From Formosa sp030427735 (GTDB lineage Bacteria > Bacteroidota > Bacteroidia > Flavobacteriales > Flavobacteriaceae), in NCBI RefSeq assembly GCF_051200825.1, contig NZ_CP195158.1, positions 1,240,001-1,304,000 on the forward strand: 64,000 nucleotides of DNA, given 5' to 3'. Numbering within the stretch: the stretch's first letter is position 1; the number at the start of each line of letters is the position of its first letter. The notes under the pieces were generated by a model that did no database searches, had not been told where the DNA came from, and saw only the letters and a program-made list of their open reading frames with translations. A program made the translations under genes and the position numbers. Positions 27,185-34,621 of the stretch are shown piece after piece.

Positions 27185-27544
27185 TTATTTTTCATTTTTC
27201 TTTTTCAGTTCTTTTAATTCAGCTTTTATTTCCTCCATGTTAGCTAGAACTTCTCTCATTACGGGATTTGAAGTCGATGAATTTCTTAATTCTTCTTCTC
27301 TCAATCCGAAAACAGTATCAAGTCTACCTATTAGCAACGACAATATGATAAAGATCATAAACAATATTGGAATTGATAATACTAAATTTTCAAAAATTAA
27401 AATTCCGATTGAGGTTTCTTTATAAGCTTCCAAAAAAACAAATCCAATCATTAGAAATTGAACATAACCAATATACATTCGTGCTCTGTCTATGTATACT
27501 TTCCACCGGATTAGAGTTTTCTTATTCGCTTTTATTTTAGCCAT
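27185..27544 (-). CDS. Small two-helix membrane protein with coiled tail
   Basis: 119 residues. Two hydrophobic segments (YVQFLMIGFVFLEAY and LVLSIPILFMIFIILSLLIG) are flanked by a basic N-terminus and followed by a charged helical tail (VLANMEEIKAELKELKKK). It resembles small membrane proteins common in Bacteroidota accessory regions. No function is assigned. It ends 6 bp from the terminal repeat of copy B, and its start is only about 100 bp from copy C. Confidence 0.5.
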   Translation of the reverse strand: MAKIKANKKTLIRWKVYIDRARMYIGYVQFLMIGFVFLEAYKETSIGILIFENLVLSIPILFMIFIILSLLIGRLDTVFGLREEELRNSSTSNPVMREVLANMEEIKAELKELKKKNEK

Positions 27545-27639
27545 TTAGATCTTTATTCTTTTAAGTTTTAATTCCGTTTGAGTAATATTTTCATTCTGTG
27601 TTTCAATCAGCACTTTCTTTTGAAGTTCAGATTTTCCAA

Positions 27640-27780
27640 CTTACGCATAATGGTTTTGGCTATGGTTTCGTTGCGTGAAAATCCGCGAGGATTTTCCGCA
27701 GTAAACCAAAGATAGTAAAAGTGCGAGGACTTTCCGTGAGGAAAGTCAGAAGCAATGAACTATAGCCGGCTTGCCAGTAG
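27640..27780. repeat. Divergent cassette-type repeat, copy C
   Basis: A different subfamily: TTACGCATAATGGTTTTGGC begins it, and arms GGCTATGGTTTCGTTGC and GCAATGAACTATAGCC pair imperfectly. Two stacked hairpins are visible (GAAAATCC...GGATTTTC and GACTTTCC...GGAAAGTC). It ends about 5 bp before the stop of the SUFU-like gene, the same spacing as the other copies. Confidence 0.7.
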
Positions 27781-27785
27781 TATTT

Positions 27786-28502
27786 TTATTTACACACATT
27801 TTTTCTGCCAATTTGTACTATTTCCTCAATCCCAAATTCGTCAAATAGTTCGAGTAAAGCGCTTGTGCCATTTTTTTTCTTAAACTTTAATTCTTCTTTA
27901 TAAAGAGGAATTAATGTATAAATATCAATTACTTTGTCATTAGCCAATTCAATTTGTGTAAAGTCATCGGATAATTCCATTGAATGTGCTAACATTAATG
28001 AATTAAATCCAATGCCCTCGGCAAACTCATCATTACCTTCATAGGCATAGGTGTGTCCAAATCCAAACCAAGTATTGTCCTCGTGTGGAGTTATCATTAT
28101 TCCTTTCATAGCTCTTAAAGGCCAATAATTTTTTTCGTCGCTAAAGGATTCATATTCTAAATTCCATTCTTTTGGAAGTAAAATCATAATTTCAACAAAC
28201 TCCGATGAATCAATATCTTCGGGAATTGTCATTGGTAAAGCACTCATTCCACAACTTAACAAAATATGATATGGTCTGTCCTCTGTAGCTTTTATTAAGT
28301 AAATATCGCGATGAATTATTTCAGATTCTATTTCGTCGAAAACTTTGATATCGGCATCTATATCAAAGAATTGGTCTAAATGGTTGTCAACTATTTCAAC
28401 ACTATTTGGGACATTTTTATTCATTTTTTTCTCAGTATTTTGGGAATAAGTGAAAGTTGAAATTAAAATTAGAAATATCGTTTTATAATTGATAATTTTC
28501 AT
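27786..28502 (-). CDS. SUFU-domain protein with signal peptide
   Basis: 238 residues. An N-terminal signal peptide (YKTIFLILISTFTYSQ) precedes a domain that matches the bacterial Suppressor-of-fused family (LLSCGMSALPMTIPED, FVEIMILLPKEW, FGFGHTYAYEGNDEFAEG). In bacteria this family is often found in polymorphic toxin immunity sets, and many act as immunity proteins. Here the domain is exported and has no visible toxin next to it. The neighbours are unrelated, so an immunity role is only a suggestion. Confidence 0.7.
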   Translation of the reverse strand: MKIINYKTIFLILISTFTYSQNTEKKMNKNVPNSVEIVDNHLDQFFDIDADIKVFDEIESEIIHRDIYLIKATEDRPYHILLSCGMSALPMTIPEDIDSSEFVEIMILLPKEWNLEYESFSDEKNYWPLRAMKGIMITPHEDNTWFGFGHTYAYEGNDEFAEGIGFNSLMLAHSMELSDDFTQIELANDKVIDIYTLIPLYKEELKFKKKNGTSALLELFDEFGIEEIVQIGRKNVCK

Positions 28503-28524
28503 TCGATTTCAGTTTTTCAATATT

Positions 28525-28668
28525 ACTTACAACGGTCTCGGCTCGTATGAGTAGTTGTGTGGTTTAGCGGTTAATTTTGCAAGTACAAACCAAACTGAAA
28601 ATCGGCAAGGATTTTCAGAAGTAGGCGAGAACAAGCAATCACTTATAGCCAACTTGTTATGTGTTGGG
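28525..28668. repeat. Cassette-type palindromic repeat, copy D
   Basis: The layout resembles copy B: ACTTACAACGGTCTCGGCTC at the left, the apical stem CTGAAAATC / GATTTTCAG, and TTGTTATGTGTTGG at the right. The terminal repeats are less perfect. It ends 6 bp before the stop of the DUF695-like gene. Confidence 0.8.
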
Positions 28669-28674
28669 CTTTTT

Positions 28675-29769
28675 TCAATTCGGATTAAATCGGTTAAATG
28701 ATTGCCAATATTTGTCTTTATAAATGTCAAAGTCCAACTCGATTTTATTTATATATTCTTTTTTTATTTCGTGTAATACTTTTGATGGTCTTCTAAATTC
28801 GACACAAGCGAAATATACTTCTCGAACAGAATCTGCTGTTTGTCTTCCAATGTTTAAATACCCATCAGAATCTTTTAATTCAGCCATAATTTTATCCTCA
28901 ATTTCGTTTAGTAGTTGATAAATTGATTCATTAGGCATTCCATTGTTGTCTTTTCCATCATACTTTATTTCCATTACAGCAATCCAAGGATGAGAAGCTT
29001 TACTATCCCAATTCAGTAAATCCGTATTAACAACTGCAAGTAAGGGAAGTCCGTTTTTCATAGTAGCTTCAAGTCCAGAGTAATTGTCATTCTCAGTGTC
29101 GTGTCGGAAGCCTTTATATTTTTCAACGAACTCTTTTTCTCTCCAAATCAAAAAGTCCTTGAGTTTTTCTAATGGAATTAATTCAGATGTTGCATCTTTT
29201 GGGTTAATGATATTTACATTGTCAATTGTGGTAACAGAATTTAATTCGCCTAGAGAATTGTCCAAAGCGAGGTAAATTCCGTTCGTCATTATGGCTCTAT
29301 TTTCCTCGTTAAAATCTTTGTGAGAAATTGTGATATCAATTTCGTCTGGCATTTGTTTATGGTCGGTTGAAAAAAAACTCATTTTATTCTCATCAAATTT
29401 ATAACCATCCATTTTAATTCCAAATTGCTTTAAGTCAGATGGTTGTTTGAGAGCTGTAATTTTCCAATTATTCATTTTTGGTGCAGAGTCTACCAATTCC
29501 TCAACAAAAACAATATTTTTAATAACTCCATCTGCTGTTAAAATCAATTCAGCTGTAGTGTCATCATACATTCCTGCAAGAAACCAAAACCCATCTTTCA
29601 ATTCATTTAGTTTTGGTGCAAGTTTGTCAAAAAACACTTTGTGAATATTGCCTTGGTCTTTTAGGACTTTATGAAACTTTTTTTCGTTTTGTTCAAACCA
29701 TTTCCAAAAATCAGAGTAAGAGTTTATTGGTTCCTCTTTTGTACTAAATATTGATTTTAAAAAACTCAT
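28675..29769 (-). CDS. DUF695-like domain protein
   Basis: 364 residues, soluble, with no signal peptide. The first 150 residues (SYSDFWKWFEQNEKKFHKVL, FDKLAPKLNELKDGFWFLAG, LILTADGVIKNIVFVEELV) match the DUF695 pattern in my memory. The second half has an ATMKNGLPLLAVVNTDLLNWD region and YFACVEFRRPSK, the partner region seen in DUF695 proteins. Function unknown; DUF695 proteins are often found in toxin-immunity and accessory loci. It lies alone between copies D and E. Confidence 0.6.
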   Translation of the reverse strand: MSFLKSIFSTKEEPINSYSDFWKWFEQNEKKFHKVLKDQGNIHKVFFDKLAPKLNELKDGFWFLAGMYDDTTAELILTADGVIKNIVFVEELVDSAPKMNNWKITALKQPSDLKQFGIKMDGYKFDENKMSFFSTDHKQMPDEIDITISHKDFNEENRAIMTNGIYLALDNSLGELNSVTTIDNVNIINPKDATSELIPLEKLKDFLIWREKEFVEKYKGFRHDTENDNYSGLEATMKNGLPLLAVVNTDLLNWDSKASHPWIAVMEIKYDGKDNNGMPNESIYQLLNEIEDKIMAELKDSDGYLNIGRQTADSVREVYFACVEFRRPSKVLHEIKKEYINKIELDFDIYKDKYWQSFNRFNPN

Positions 29770-29799
29770 ATTTTTATTTGTTCAGATTTTTATTCGCCT

Positions 29800-29937
29800 T
29801 GCACATAACGGTTTTGTTTATGAAAAGTTGCGAATTTGACAACGAGGATTTTCCGTAGGAAAATCAGAAGTTGGTAAATTTGCAACAATGTTCCGTTTAG
29901 GTTAAAAATAGCAATTTTTTATAAACGTTGTTGTAGG
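29800..29937. repeat. Divergent cassette-type repeat, copy E
   Basis: Another subfamily: GCACATAACGGTTTTGTTTA at the left, ATAAACGTTGTTGTAGGTAG at the right. The apical stem GATTTTCC / GGAAAATC is present. It ends about 11 bp before the stop of the DUF3592-like gene. Confidence 0.7.
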
Positions 29938-29948
29938 TAGTTTTTTAT

Positions 29949-30368
29949 TCATATTTTGTTTATCAACAATATAATTCCGATTCCAGAAAATAGAAACCCA
30001 CCGATTAATAAAATCATTGTTAGATTCTTTTCCCACCAATCATTGTCTTTTACAATTTCGTATTCATTTTCTCTTTTGAGGTAAATAATGTCAATCAGCT
30101 CATTAATCCGTTTTGGATTTTCACTTGAGTCTAACTTTTGAGTCATTTCAATTCCATTTCGGTCGGTAAAACTTATTATTGGAAAATGATATTCAAAAGA
30201 TTCTCCATCCGCATCTTTAATCCGCTCTTTTTTAAAGTCAATTATTTGCGCTTTAGTTTTAATTCCATTTGTCAGTATTCTACGATTTGTATTTCTAATA
30301 TAGAATCCAGCATATAAAAATCCGCCTCCAACTATTAAAAAGACAATATTTCCTATCAAATTTTCCAT
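29949..30368 (-). CDS. DUF3592-like membrane protein
   Basis: 139 residues with a hydrophobic segment at each end (LIGNIVFLIVGGGFLYAGFY and LTMILLIGGFLFSGIGIILL). A beta-rich core lies between them (GIKTKAQIIDFKKERIKD, FEYHFPIISFTDRNG). This is the DUF3592 arrangement, in which the core opens with strands of the type xAxVxxxxxxxxxxxxYxPxxxF. Function unknown. It stands alone between copy E and the duplicated plus-strand module. Confidence 0.65.
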   Translation of the reverse strand: MENLIGNIVFLIVGGGFLYAGFYIRNTNRRILTNGIKTKAQIIDFKKERIKDADGESFEYHFPIISFTDRNGIEMTQKLDSSENPKRINELIDIIYLKRENEYEIVKDNDWWEKNLTMILLIGGFLFSGIGIILLINKI

Positions 30369-30394
30369 TCAGTTTCTTGGTGCGCTAAAATTAC

Positions 30395-30551
30395 CTACAA
30401 CTCGGATTATCTAAACAAAACTTTTGTTTGACAGTCTTTATGTAAGGGTTAAACCAAGCTATTTTTATGTTACTAAAATAACTCAAAATGAATGAAAACC
30501 TAAGGTGTTTCTTTAAATTTAATTACATTTAAGATATTACTAATTGAAATT
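30395..30551 (+). repeat. Upstream module of duplicated cassette, copy 2
   Basis: This copy is the counterpart of the segment before the intact gene at 26341. Shared blocks are ACAACTCGG near the start, TTAAACCAAGCTATTT, the ATGAATGAAAACCTAA run and TTAATTACATTTAAG. Differences are scattered, so the copies are not recent identical duplicates. Confidence 0.7.
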
Positions 30552-31238
30552 ATGCAGTATCAGATACAGATTCCGAAGCCTTGCCATGAACGTTGGGAAA
30601 CGATGACACCCACTGAAAAGGGTGCGTTTTGTACAGCTTGCCAAAGGGATGTTATTGATTTTACACAATCTTCTCCTTTGGAATTAACCCGTGTTATTTT
30701 GAAACAGGGTAAGATTTGTGGGCGATTTACACCAAAACAATTGGCTGTTCCCCTTCCTTGTGAAACGCCTCGCTGGTATGGTAAACTAGGAATGTATTTA
30801 GGGGTGTCTTCATTATTTTAATTAGCTCCAGCTGTTTACAGTCAGCCCACTCCGCCTTTCCCGACGACGGTTTCACCTCAGGGCAAGACCGCATCTGCTG
30901 AGTTACCCCGAAAACTGGCTAAGGATTCTATTACGATAACCGGAGTTGTAAGTGATGGTGATGTGCCCATGCCGGGTGTTAATGTTGTTTTAAAGGGGTG
31001 TTCTAATGGAGTTGTGACGGATTTTGATGGCCAGTTTTCGATTACTTTTCAGAAATTAGCGTTGGAAACTAGTGGGTTTTTAGTTTTTTCATTTCTGGGT
31101 TTTGAAACACAAGAGTTATCTCTTACAGATATTGATACCCCGTTGCATGTTGAACTTATTATGGCAGAAGAATTATTAGGAGAAGTTGTTATTGTTAAGC
31201 AAAATATTTTTAGACGTATAGGTAACTGGTTTCGCTAG
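30552..31238 (+). pseudogene. Paralogue of the CxxC / carboxypeptidase-regulatory-like gene, broken by a stop
   Basis: The frame, read through, has exactly the same length as the gene at 26341 (687 bp) and the same domain order. A TAA at codon 90 (30819-30821) replaces the TTA of the intact copy in SLFLLAP, a single T-to-A change. The frame continues open after it and re-enters at an ATG 411 bp from the start. The stop falls inside the transmembrane helix, so the upstream half makes only the Cys head, and the downstream half loses its anchor. Other differences (LPLPGV versus MPMPGV, RSN versus CSN) are missense. It may be a pseudogene or an older paralogue with one recent lesion. Confidence 0.85.
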
Positions 31239-31250
31239 TGTATTATAATG

Positions 31251-31378
31251 ACGCACAACGGCCTCGGCAGGTATGAGTAGTTGAGTGGTTTAGCGGTTAA
31301 CTTTGCAAGTACACACCAAACTGAAAATCCGCGAGGATTTTCGGAAGTAGGCGAGAACAAGCAAGGCACTTATAGCTA
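31251..31378. repeat. Cassette-type palindromic repeat, copy F
   Basis: The left arm is near-identical to copy B (ACGCACAACGGCCTCGGCAG). It has the apical stem with GAAAATCC / GGATTTTC and a right arm that stops after TATAGCTATCC, so the terminal GTTGTGCGT has been lost. It begins 12 bp after the broken plus-strand gene and ends 3 bp before the stop of the next minus-strand gene. Confidence 0.8.
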
Positions 31379-31380
31379 TC

Positions 31381-32436
31381 CTAGCAAATGTTTTTAATTA
31401 TTTCTTCGTAAATTATTGTCTTTGATAAATTTAATTCAGAGTTAAATAATTCGGAAAATGTTTCAATATCAATACCAATATTTTTTTTGTTGCCTTTTGT
31501 TATTGAATATTGTGCTTTTGTTCTTGGTTTATTAATACGCTTATATCCATACTGTTCTTTTTTGGACAATGCTTTTTTTAGTAAAATTGGAATTTTTTCA
31601 GGTATTTGAGAACACACTGAATTTTTATACTCAGTAGCTGTGCAGAAGGTCTTAAATGTTCCTTTTTGATAATCAAAACCAAAATTGAAATTTATGCCGT
31701 CAATATCAAAATTTTTAATGATAGGTACTCCTAAAATTGCATTTCCGTGAGTTTCTATAATATAATAATCAGGTAATTTTAAAAGGTCTGCAACCTTTTT
31801 TAAATACAATTTTTGAAAAATTGTTTCTAACTGGTTTTCACTTATAAATTGTTGTTTACTATTTTTATGTTCTTTTTTCTTTTGATGTTTAGTTTTACTT
31901 CCATCGTAAAAAACATTAATGAAATCTGAAGGTTTTTCTAAAAATTCATTTATTATGGTAGAGAAATTTTCAAGAGTTCTAATGTATTCTATTAGAATTA
32001 ATCCGTCAGTATTTTTTTCAATTTTGAGTTTTTGCAATGCATTCAGTAATTTATTATAACTGACATTTTTCCAATTAGAATCATTTGAATCTTCTTCTAT
32101 AAAAGTTAAAAAGAAAAAACAGGTCTTTATTTCCCCATATTTTTTTTTAATAGATCTTGTATATCTATCCAGTTGGTTAGAATGTTGCGAAGATTTAAGT
32201 TTATTTTCAATACAAATTATTCTGTTTTCAGACTTTATTAATATGTCTATTTTTTCGTATTCCGTAATTGTTTCTAAAACTTGAAAGTTTTGAATATTAA
32301 GAAAGTCAGAAATAAAATCGTTTTTTTGATCAGAAGTTAAACTTTTATTATCATTTGATAATATCCATTGTAATATTTGGGAATGAATTTTTTCCATATC
32401 AGCAATTCCTAAATATTCAAAAAATGTTCTATTCAT
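31381..32436 (-). CDS. PD-(D/E)XK nuclease family protein
   Basis: 351 residues, soluble. The core YEKIDILIKSENRIICIENKL gives D64, E77 and K79, followed by HSNQLDRYTRSI with Q88 and Y92, which matches PDDEXK_4 (PF14281-type) nuclease-fold proteins. The remaining 250 residues (GYKRINKPRTKAQYSITKG and others) are charged and unassigned. Proteins of this family are common in defence islands and mobile elements and are usually thought to be nucleases. It is the rightmost gene ending at a cassette-type repeat, and its start faces the remnant module near 32.46 kb. A second member of the family lies near 41.5 kb. Confidence 0.7.
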   Translation of the reverse strand: MNRTFFEYLGIADMEKIHSQILQWILSNDNKSLTSDQKNDFISDFLNIQNFQVLETITEYEKIDILIKSENRIICIENKLKSSQHSNQLDRYTRSIKKKYGEIKTCFFFLTFIEEDSNDSNWKNVSYNKLLNALQKLKIEKNTDGLILIEYIRTLENFSTIINEFLEKPSDFINVFYDGSKTKHQKKKEHKNSKQQFISENQLETIFQKLYLKKVADLLKLPDYYIIETHGNAILGVPIIKNFDIDGINFNFGFDYQKGTFKTFCTATEYKNSVCSQIPEKIPILLKKALSKKEQYGYKRINKPRTKAQYSITKGNKKNIGIDIETFSELFNSELNLSKTIIYEEIIKNIC

Positions 32437-32454
32437 TCAAGGGGCGGTTTTAAT

Positions 32455-32560
32455 ATTTACTAACTCGGTTTATCTAAACTTTGCTTTTGTTTGACATACT
32501 TCATGTAAGGGATAAAACAAGAAAATATTTTTGTGCTAAAATGGATTAAAATGCATTAGT
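32455..32560 (+). repeat. Third, partial copy of the duplicated module's upstream region
   Basis: TACTAACTCGGTTTATCTAA, then GTTTGACATACTTCATGTAA, matches the start of the upstream modules near 26.2 and 30.4 kb. The gene that should follow is absent. Confidence 0.55.
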
Positions 32561-32696
32561 TACTGAGTAAACTCTGTAATTATGAGTTGTGCTGGTCGGT
32601 TTGGGTTATCAGCAATTCTAGACAAAAATCATCGTTTGACACTATCCCGAAATAAGGGTAAGTTCTCCGATTTGGTTTCTGTAATCTAATTAACAA
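32561..32696. other. AT-rich gap after the module remnant
   Basis: No start codon with a reasonable frame or other feature is visible between the remnant module and the small basic ORF. It contains AAGGGTAAGTTCTCCGA, which matches nothing else seen here. Confidence 0.4.
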
Positions 32697-32843
32697 TTAC
32701 AGCTCCAATCGCGCATCGTTGTATTGTTGTTCCTTAATAGGCGTATGTATTGGAATCTGACGCATGCGCTTTCTTTTTACTTTTTTCATAGTTTTCATAA
32801 TTTGTTTCGGGATATCAACTCCTCTTCTATTATTTCTGGCCAT
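32697..32843 (-). CDS. Small basic protein (48 aa), hypothetical
   Basis: A short reading frame starting MARNNRRGVDIPKQIMKTMK and continuing with KKVKRKRMRQIPIH. It is strongly basic, with a single helix plausible. It has an ATG and a stop, and there is no larger frame in the gap. A highly basic peptide could bind nucleic acid. No family is recognised. It precedes the minus-strand 141-aa gene on its right by about 60 bp in the opposite order of transcription flow. Real translation is uncertain because of its size. Confidence 0.4.
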   Translation of the reverse strand: MARNNRRGVDIPKQIMKTMKKVKRKRMRQIPIHTPIKEQQYNDARLEL

Positions 32844-32903
32844 AGTTTATTTATTAGGTATAATGAAATTGATTAAAAATAATTTGATTGCTAATGTAGC
32901 ATA

Positions 32904-33329
32904 TCAATAGTCCTCTTTATTAAAGTCCAGATTTACCCCTTCATCTTTTAATAAACTAATCTCCAATAGAATATCTTCTTTACAGGCCTCGTCTGTATAT
33001 TCTGCGGCTTCTGGATAGTAATAATACGTTTTAAAGTATAATAAAACCTCTTTGTGTAGCAACGCATTTTTAAGCCCGTAATAGTATTGTACTTTAAAAC
33101 TTAAAAAGTCATAAAAATCGTCATCATCATTCGCTATAAATTCTGAATATTTATCGGGAAACCCATCAATATTATAGTTTTTAGAAACACAATAGTCATA
33201 AATTAACGATACAATATCATAATCGTAGCTTTCCATTTCTTTGATATCGTCCAAAGATTCTGAATTTGGAATTTTTAATATCTTATTTTTATACTCAATA
33301 ACTTGCTGTAAAGTGTTGTCTGTATTCAT
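32904..33329 (-). CDS. Acidic hypothetical protein
   Basis: 141 residues, very acidic (pI probably low), helical, with a tyrosine/aspartate-rich centre (SFKVQYYYGLKNALLHKEVL, KTYYYYPEAAEYTDEACKED). No signal or membrane segment. It starts 6 bp downstream of the receiver-like gene's stop on the same strand, and that gene follows the esterase-like gene by 2 bp, so it is the third gene of a tight three-gene operon. I do not recognise the family. The operon context suggests a function shared with RNA or phosphate-ester processing. Confidence 0.55.
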   Translation of the reverse strand: MNTDNTLQQVIEYKNKILKIPNSESLDDIKEMESYDYDIVSLIYDYCVSKNYNIDGFPDKYSEFIANDDDDFYDFLSFKVQYYYGLKNALLHKEVLLYFKTYYYYPEAAEYTDEACKEDILLEISLLKDEGVNLDFNKEDY

Positions 33330-33335
33330 ATGTTT

Positions 33336-33743
33336 TTACTTATCACTAATACGTTCCAGATCATTATTATCCTCTTCATCATCCTCCACAATTTTAGAAC
33401 TGTCATTACTTTTATTTAAAAAATTAATATAATTACTAAGAAGTCCTCGAATTTGTTCTGCAGCAACGGGATTTGCAGAATGCACGCGAAACTTTAAATG
33501 ACTTAAATCTAATCCCGATTCGTAAACCAGCCATTTTGCAGCAGCCAAACCATCTGGTGCTACTTTTCCGCTCTCATCTAAACCCAGATCATTATCGAAA
33601 CTTATAAATTCAGGAAGGCCATTTAGTTCGATGTATTTTACAAAGCCCTCATAACATCTTACCACATCAAAATCTGAAACTTTAGATTTCGCGTATACCA
33701 TATCGACAGTTCTTAAATCATCTAAAAAGAGCTTCTTTTTCAT
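33336..33743 (-). CDS. Cyclic-phosphate processing receiver (cREC) domain protein
   Basis: 135 residues from the ATG at 33743; an upstream TTG at 33755 is less likely. The motifs LFLDDLR (D8, D9, R11), FISFDNDLG (D50, D52) and HSANP (88-92) match the cyclic-phosphate-processing receiver family, a receiver-like fold that has lost two-component logic and is linked by genome context to RNA end processing. It sits in an operon after a YqiA-like esterase gene and before an acidic hypothetical. The role in RNA repair is family knowledge; the substrate is not shown by the sequence. Confidence 0.7.
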   Translation of the reverse strand: MKKKLFLDDLRTVDMVYAKSKVSDFDVVRCYEGFVKYIELNGLPEFISFDNDLGLDESGKVAPDGLAAAKWLVYESGLDLSHLKFRVHSANPVAAEQIRGLLSNYINFLNKSNDSSKIVEDDEEDNNDLERISDK

Positions 33744-33745
33744 AC

Positions 33746-34240
33746 TTAATAACAAAGTTTACTGAAAAAATCTTCCGCCTCTTCTTCAAATATGTCTATA
33801 GGGATACGGTGGGCCAAATCGTTTCGTAAATGAATATCATACTCTGGATGCTCAACTATCGTGTTTGCAAGAAAAAGGATAGTTTCTTTCGGGTTTACAA
33901 CGTCATCTGCCGTACCTAAAATAATATGTTTCAGTATACTTTTTTGATAAGGCAATTCAGGGATATTTTGCAATACAGATCGTTGTGCCAATGCAGGATT
34001 AAAAAGCAAAGCCGGGCGTTGCAATGCATTAGAAACATAATACCCTGCAAATCCTCCCATACTACTACCAATAACAACATTGATATCTATTTCTTTATAA
34101 CTTGATATAATTTGGGCAATACTGTCGGGTGTGTTTTCAAAATCAATTGCTGGAGCATATACGGAACCGAAGTGTTCTAAAATTGTTCTTTTTTCTGCAC
34201 TTAAACTTCCATTTAAGCCGTGAATATATAGTATGTTCAT
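33746..34240 (-). CDS. YqiA/YcfP-like alpha/beta hydrolase
   Basis: 164 residues, the length of the YqiA/UPF0227 esterase family. It opens MNILYIHGLNGS with the oxyanion strand, has the nucleophile elbow GSSMGG (58-63, S60), an acidic residue at D111/D112 and H143 in LAHRIP. The triad is complete, so it is probably an esterase or thioesterase. It is the first gene of an operon with a cREC protein, 2 bp apart, and an acidic hypothetical. The combination suggests one pathway acting on ester or phosphate bonds. Confidence 0.75.
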   Translation of the reverse strand: MNILYIHGLNGSLSAEKRTILEHFGSVYAPAIDFENTPDSIAQIISSYKEIDINVVIGSSMGGFAGYYVSNALQRPALLFNPALAQRSVLQNIPELPYQKSILKHIILGTADDVVNPKETILFLANTIVEHPEYDIHLRNDLAHRIPIDIFEEEAEDFFSKLCY

Positions 34241-34316
34241 AATTTATTCAATTGTTCTAATAGTCATTTAAGTATGTTTCACAGCAAGCTTTTATGAAGC
34301 TACAGCAGTAGTATAA

Positions 34317-34544
34317 TTATTTTCTTAATGCTTTGGGTGTCATTTCGGAATTGTATTTTTTTCCATCCTTTTCAAAGAACCACACATTCGAAATCTCCCG
34401 AACTTTTGGTAAATCGAGGTCGTCAGTTGTAATTTTTTGTTTGATAATTCTCCTAAATTTTCTGTTTGCGAATCGCTTACATGCCTTTTCTGATGTTGCA
34501 GATGTAATGCCGTGAATTTTTGTTTTCTTTATGGATCTACTCAT
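34317..34544 (-). CDS. Small basic hypothetical protein
   Basis: 75 residues from the ATG at 34544, which opens MSRSIKKTKIHGITSATSEK; an upstream in-frame start at 34577 is less likely. The protein is very basic and may be a short nucleic-acid-binding protein (ACKRFANRKFRRIIKQKITT). Similar short proteins occur in many Bacteroidota as conserved hypotheticals. No family is named. It lies between the esterase operon and the DUF2779 gene, transcribed in the same direction. Confidence 0.55.
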   Translation of the reverse strand: MSRSIKKTKIHGITSATSEKACKRFANRKFRRIIKQKITTDDLDLPKVREISNVWFFEKDGKKYNSEMTPKALRK

Positions 34545-34621
34545 AATTCTATCAAGTAAAGTAATGTTATTCAACAAATGTATATTGTCTACCCGTCAAA
34601 ACATGTCGGTGTAAATTTTAA

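Noticed and set aside
27069..27425. Plus-strand frame over copy B and the membrane-protein gene
   Set aside because: It begins inside the palindrome and reads antisense through a better supported gene.
24416..31378. MITE or insertion-sequence interpretation of the repeats
   Set aside because: No transposase and no target-site duplication is visible, and the fixed position at gene 3' ends fits a cassette better. It is not fully excluded.
20540..31380. CRISPR array
   Set aside because: The repeats are about 140 bp, imperfect, palindromic and separated by whole genes, not by short spacers.
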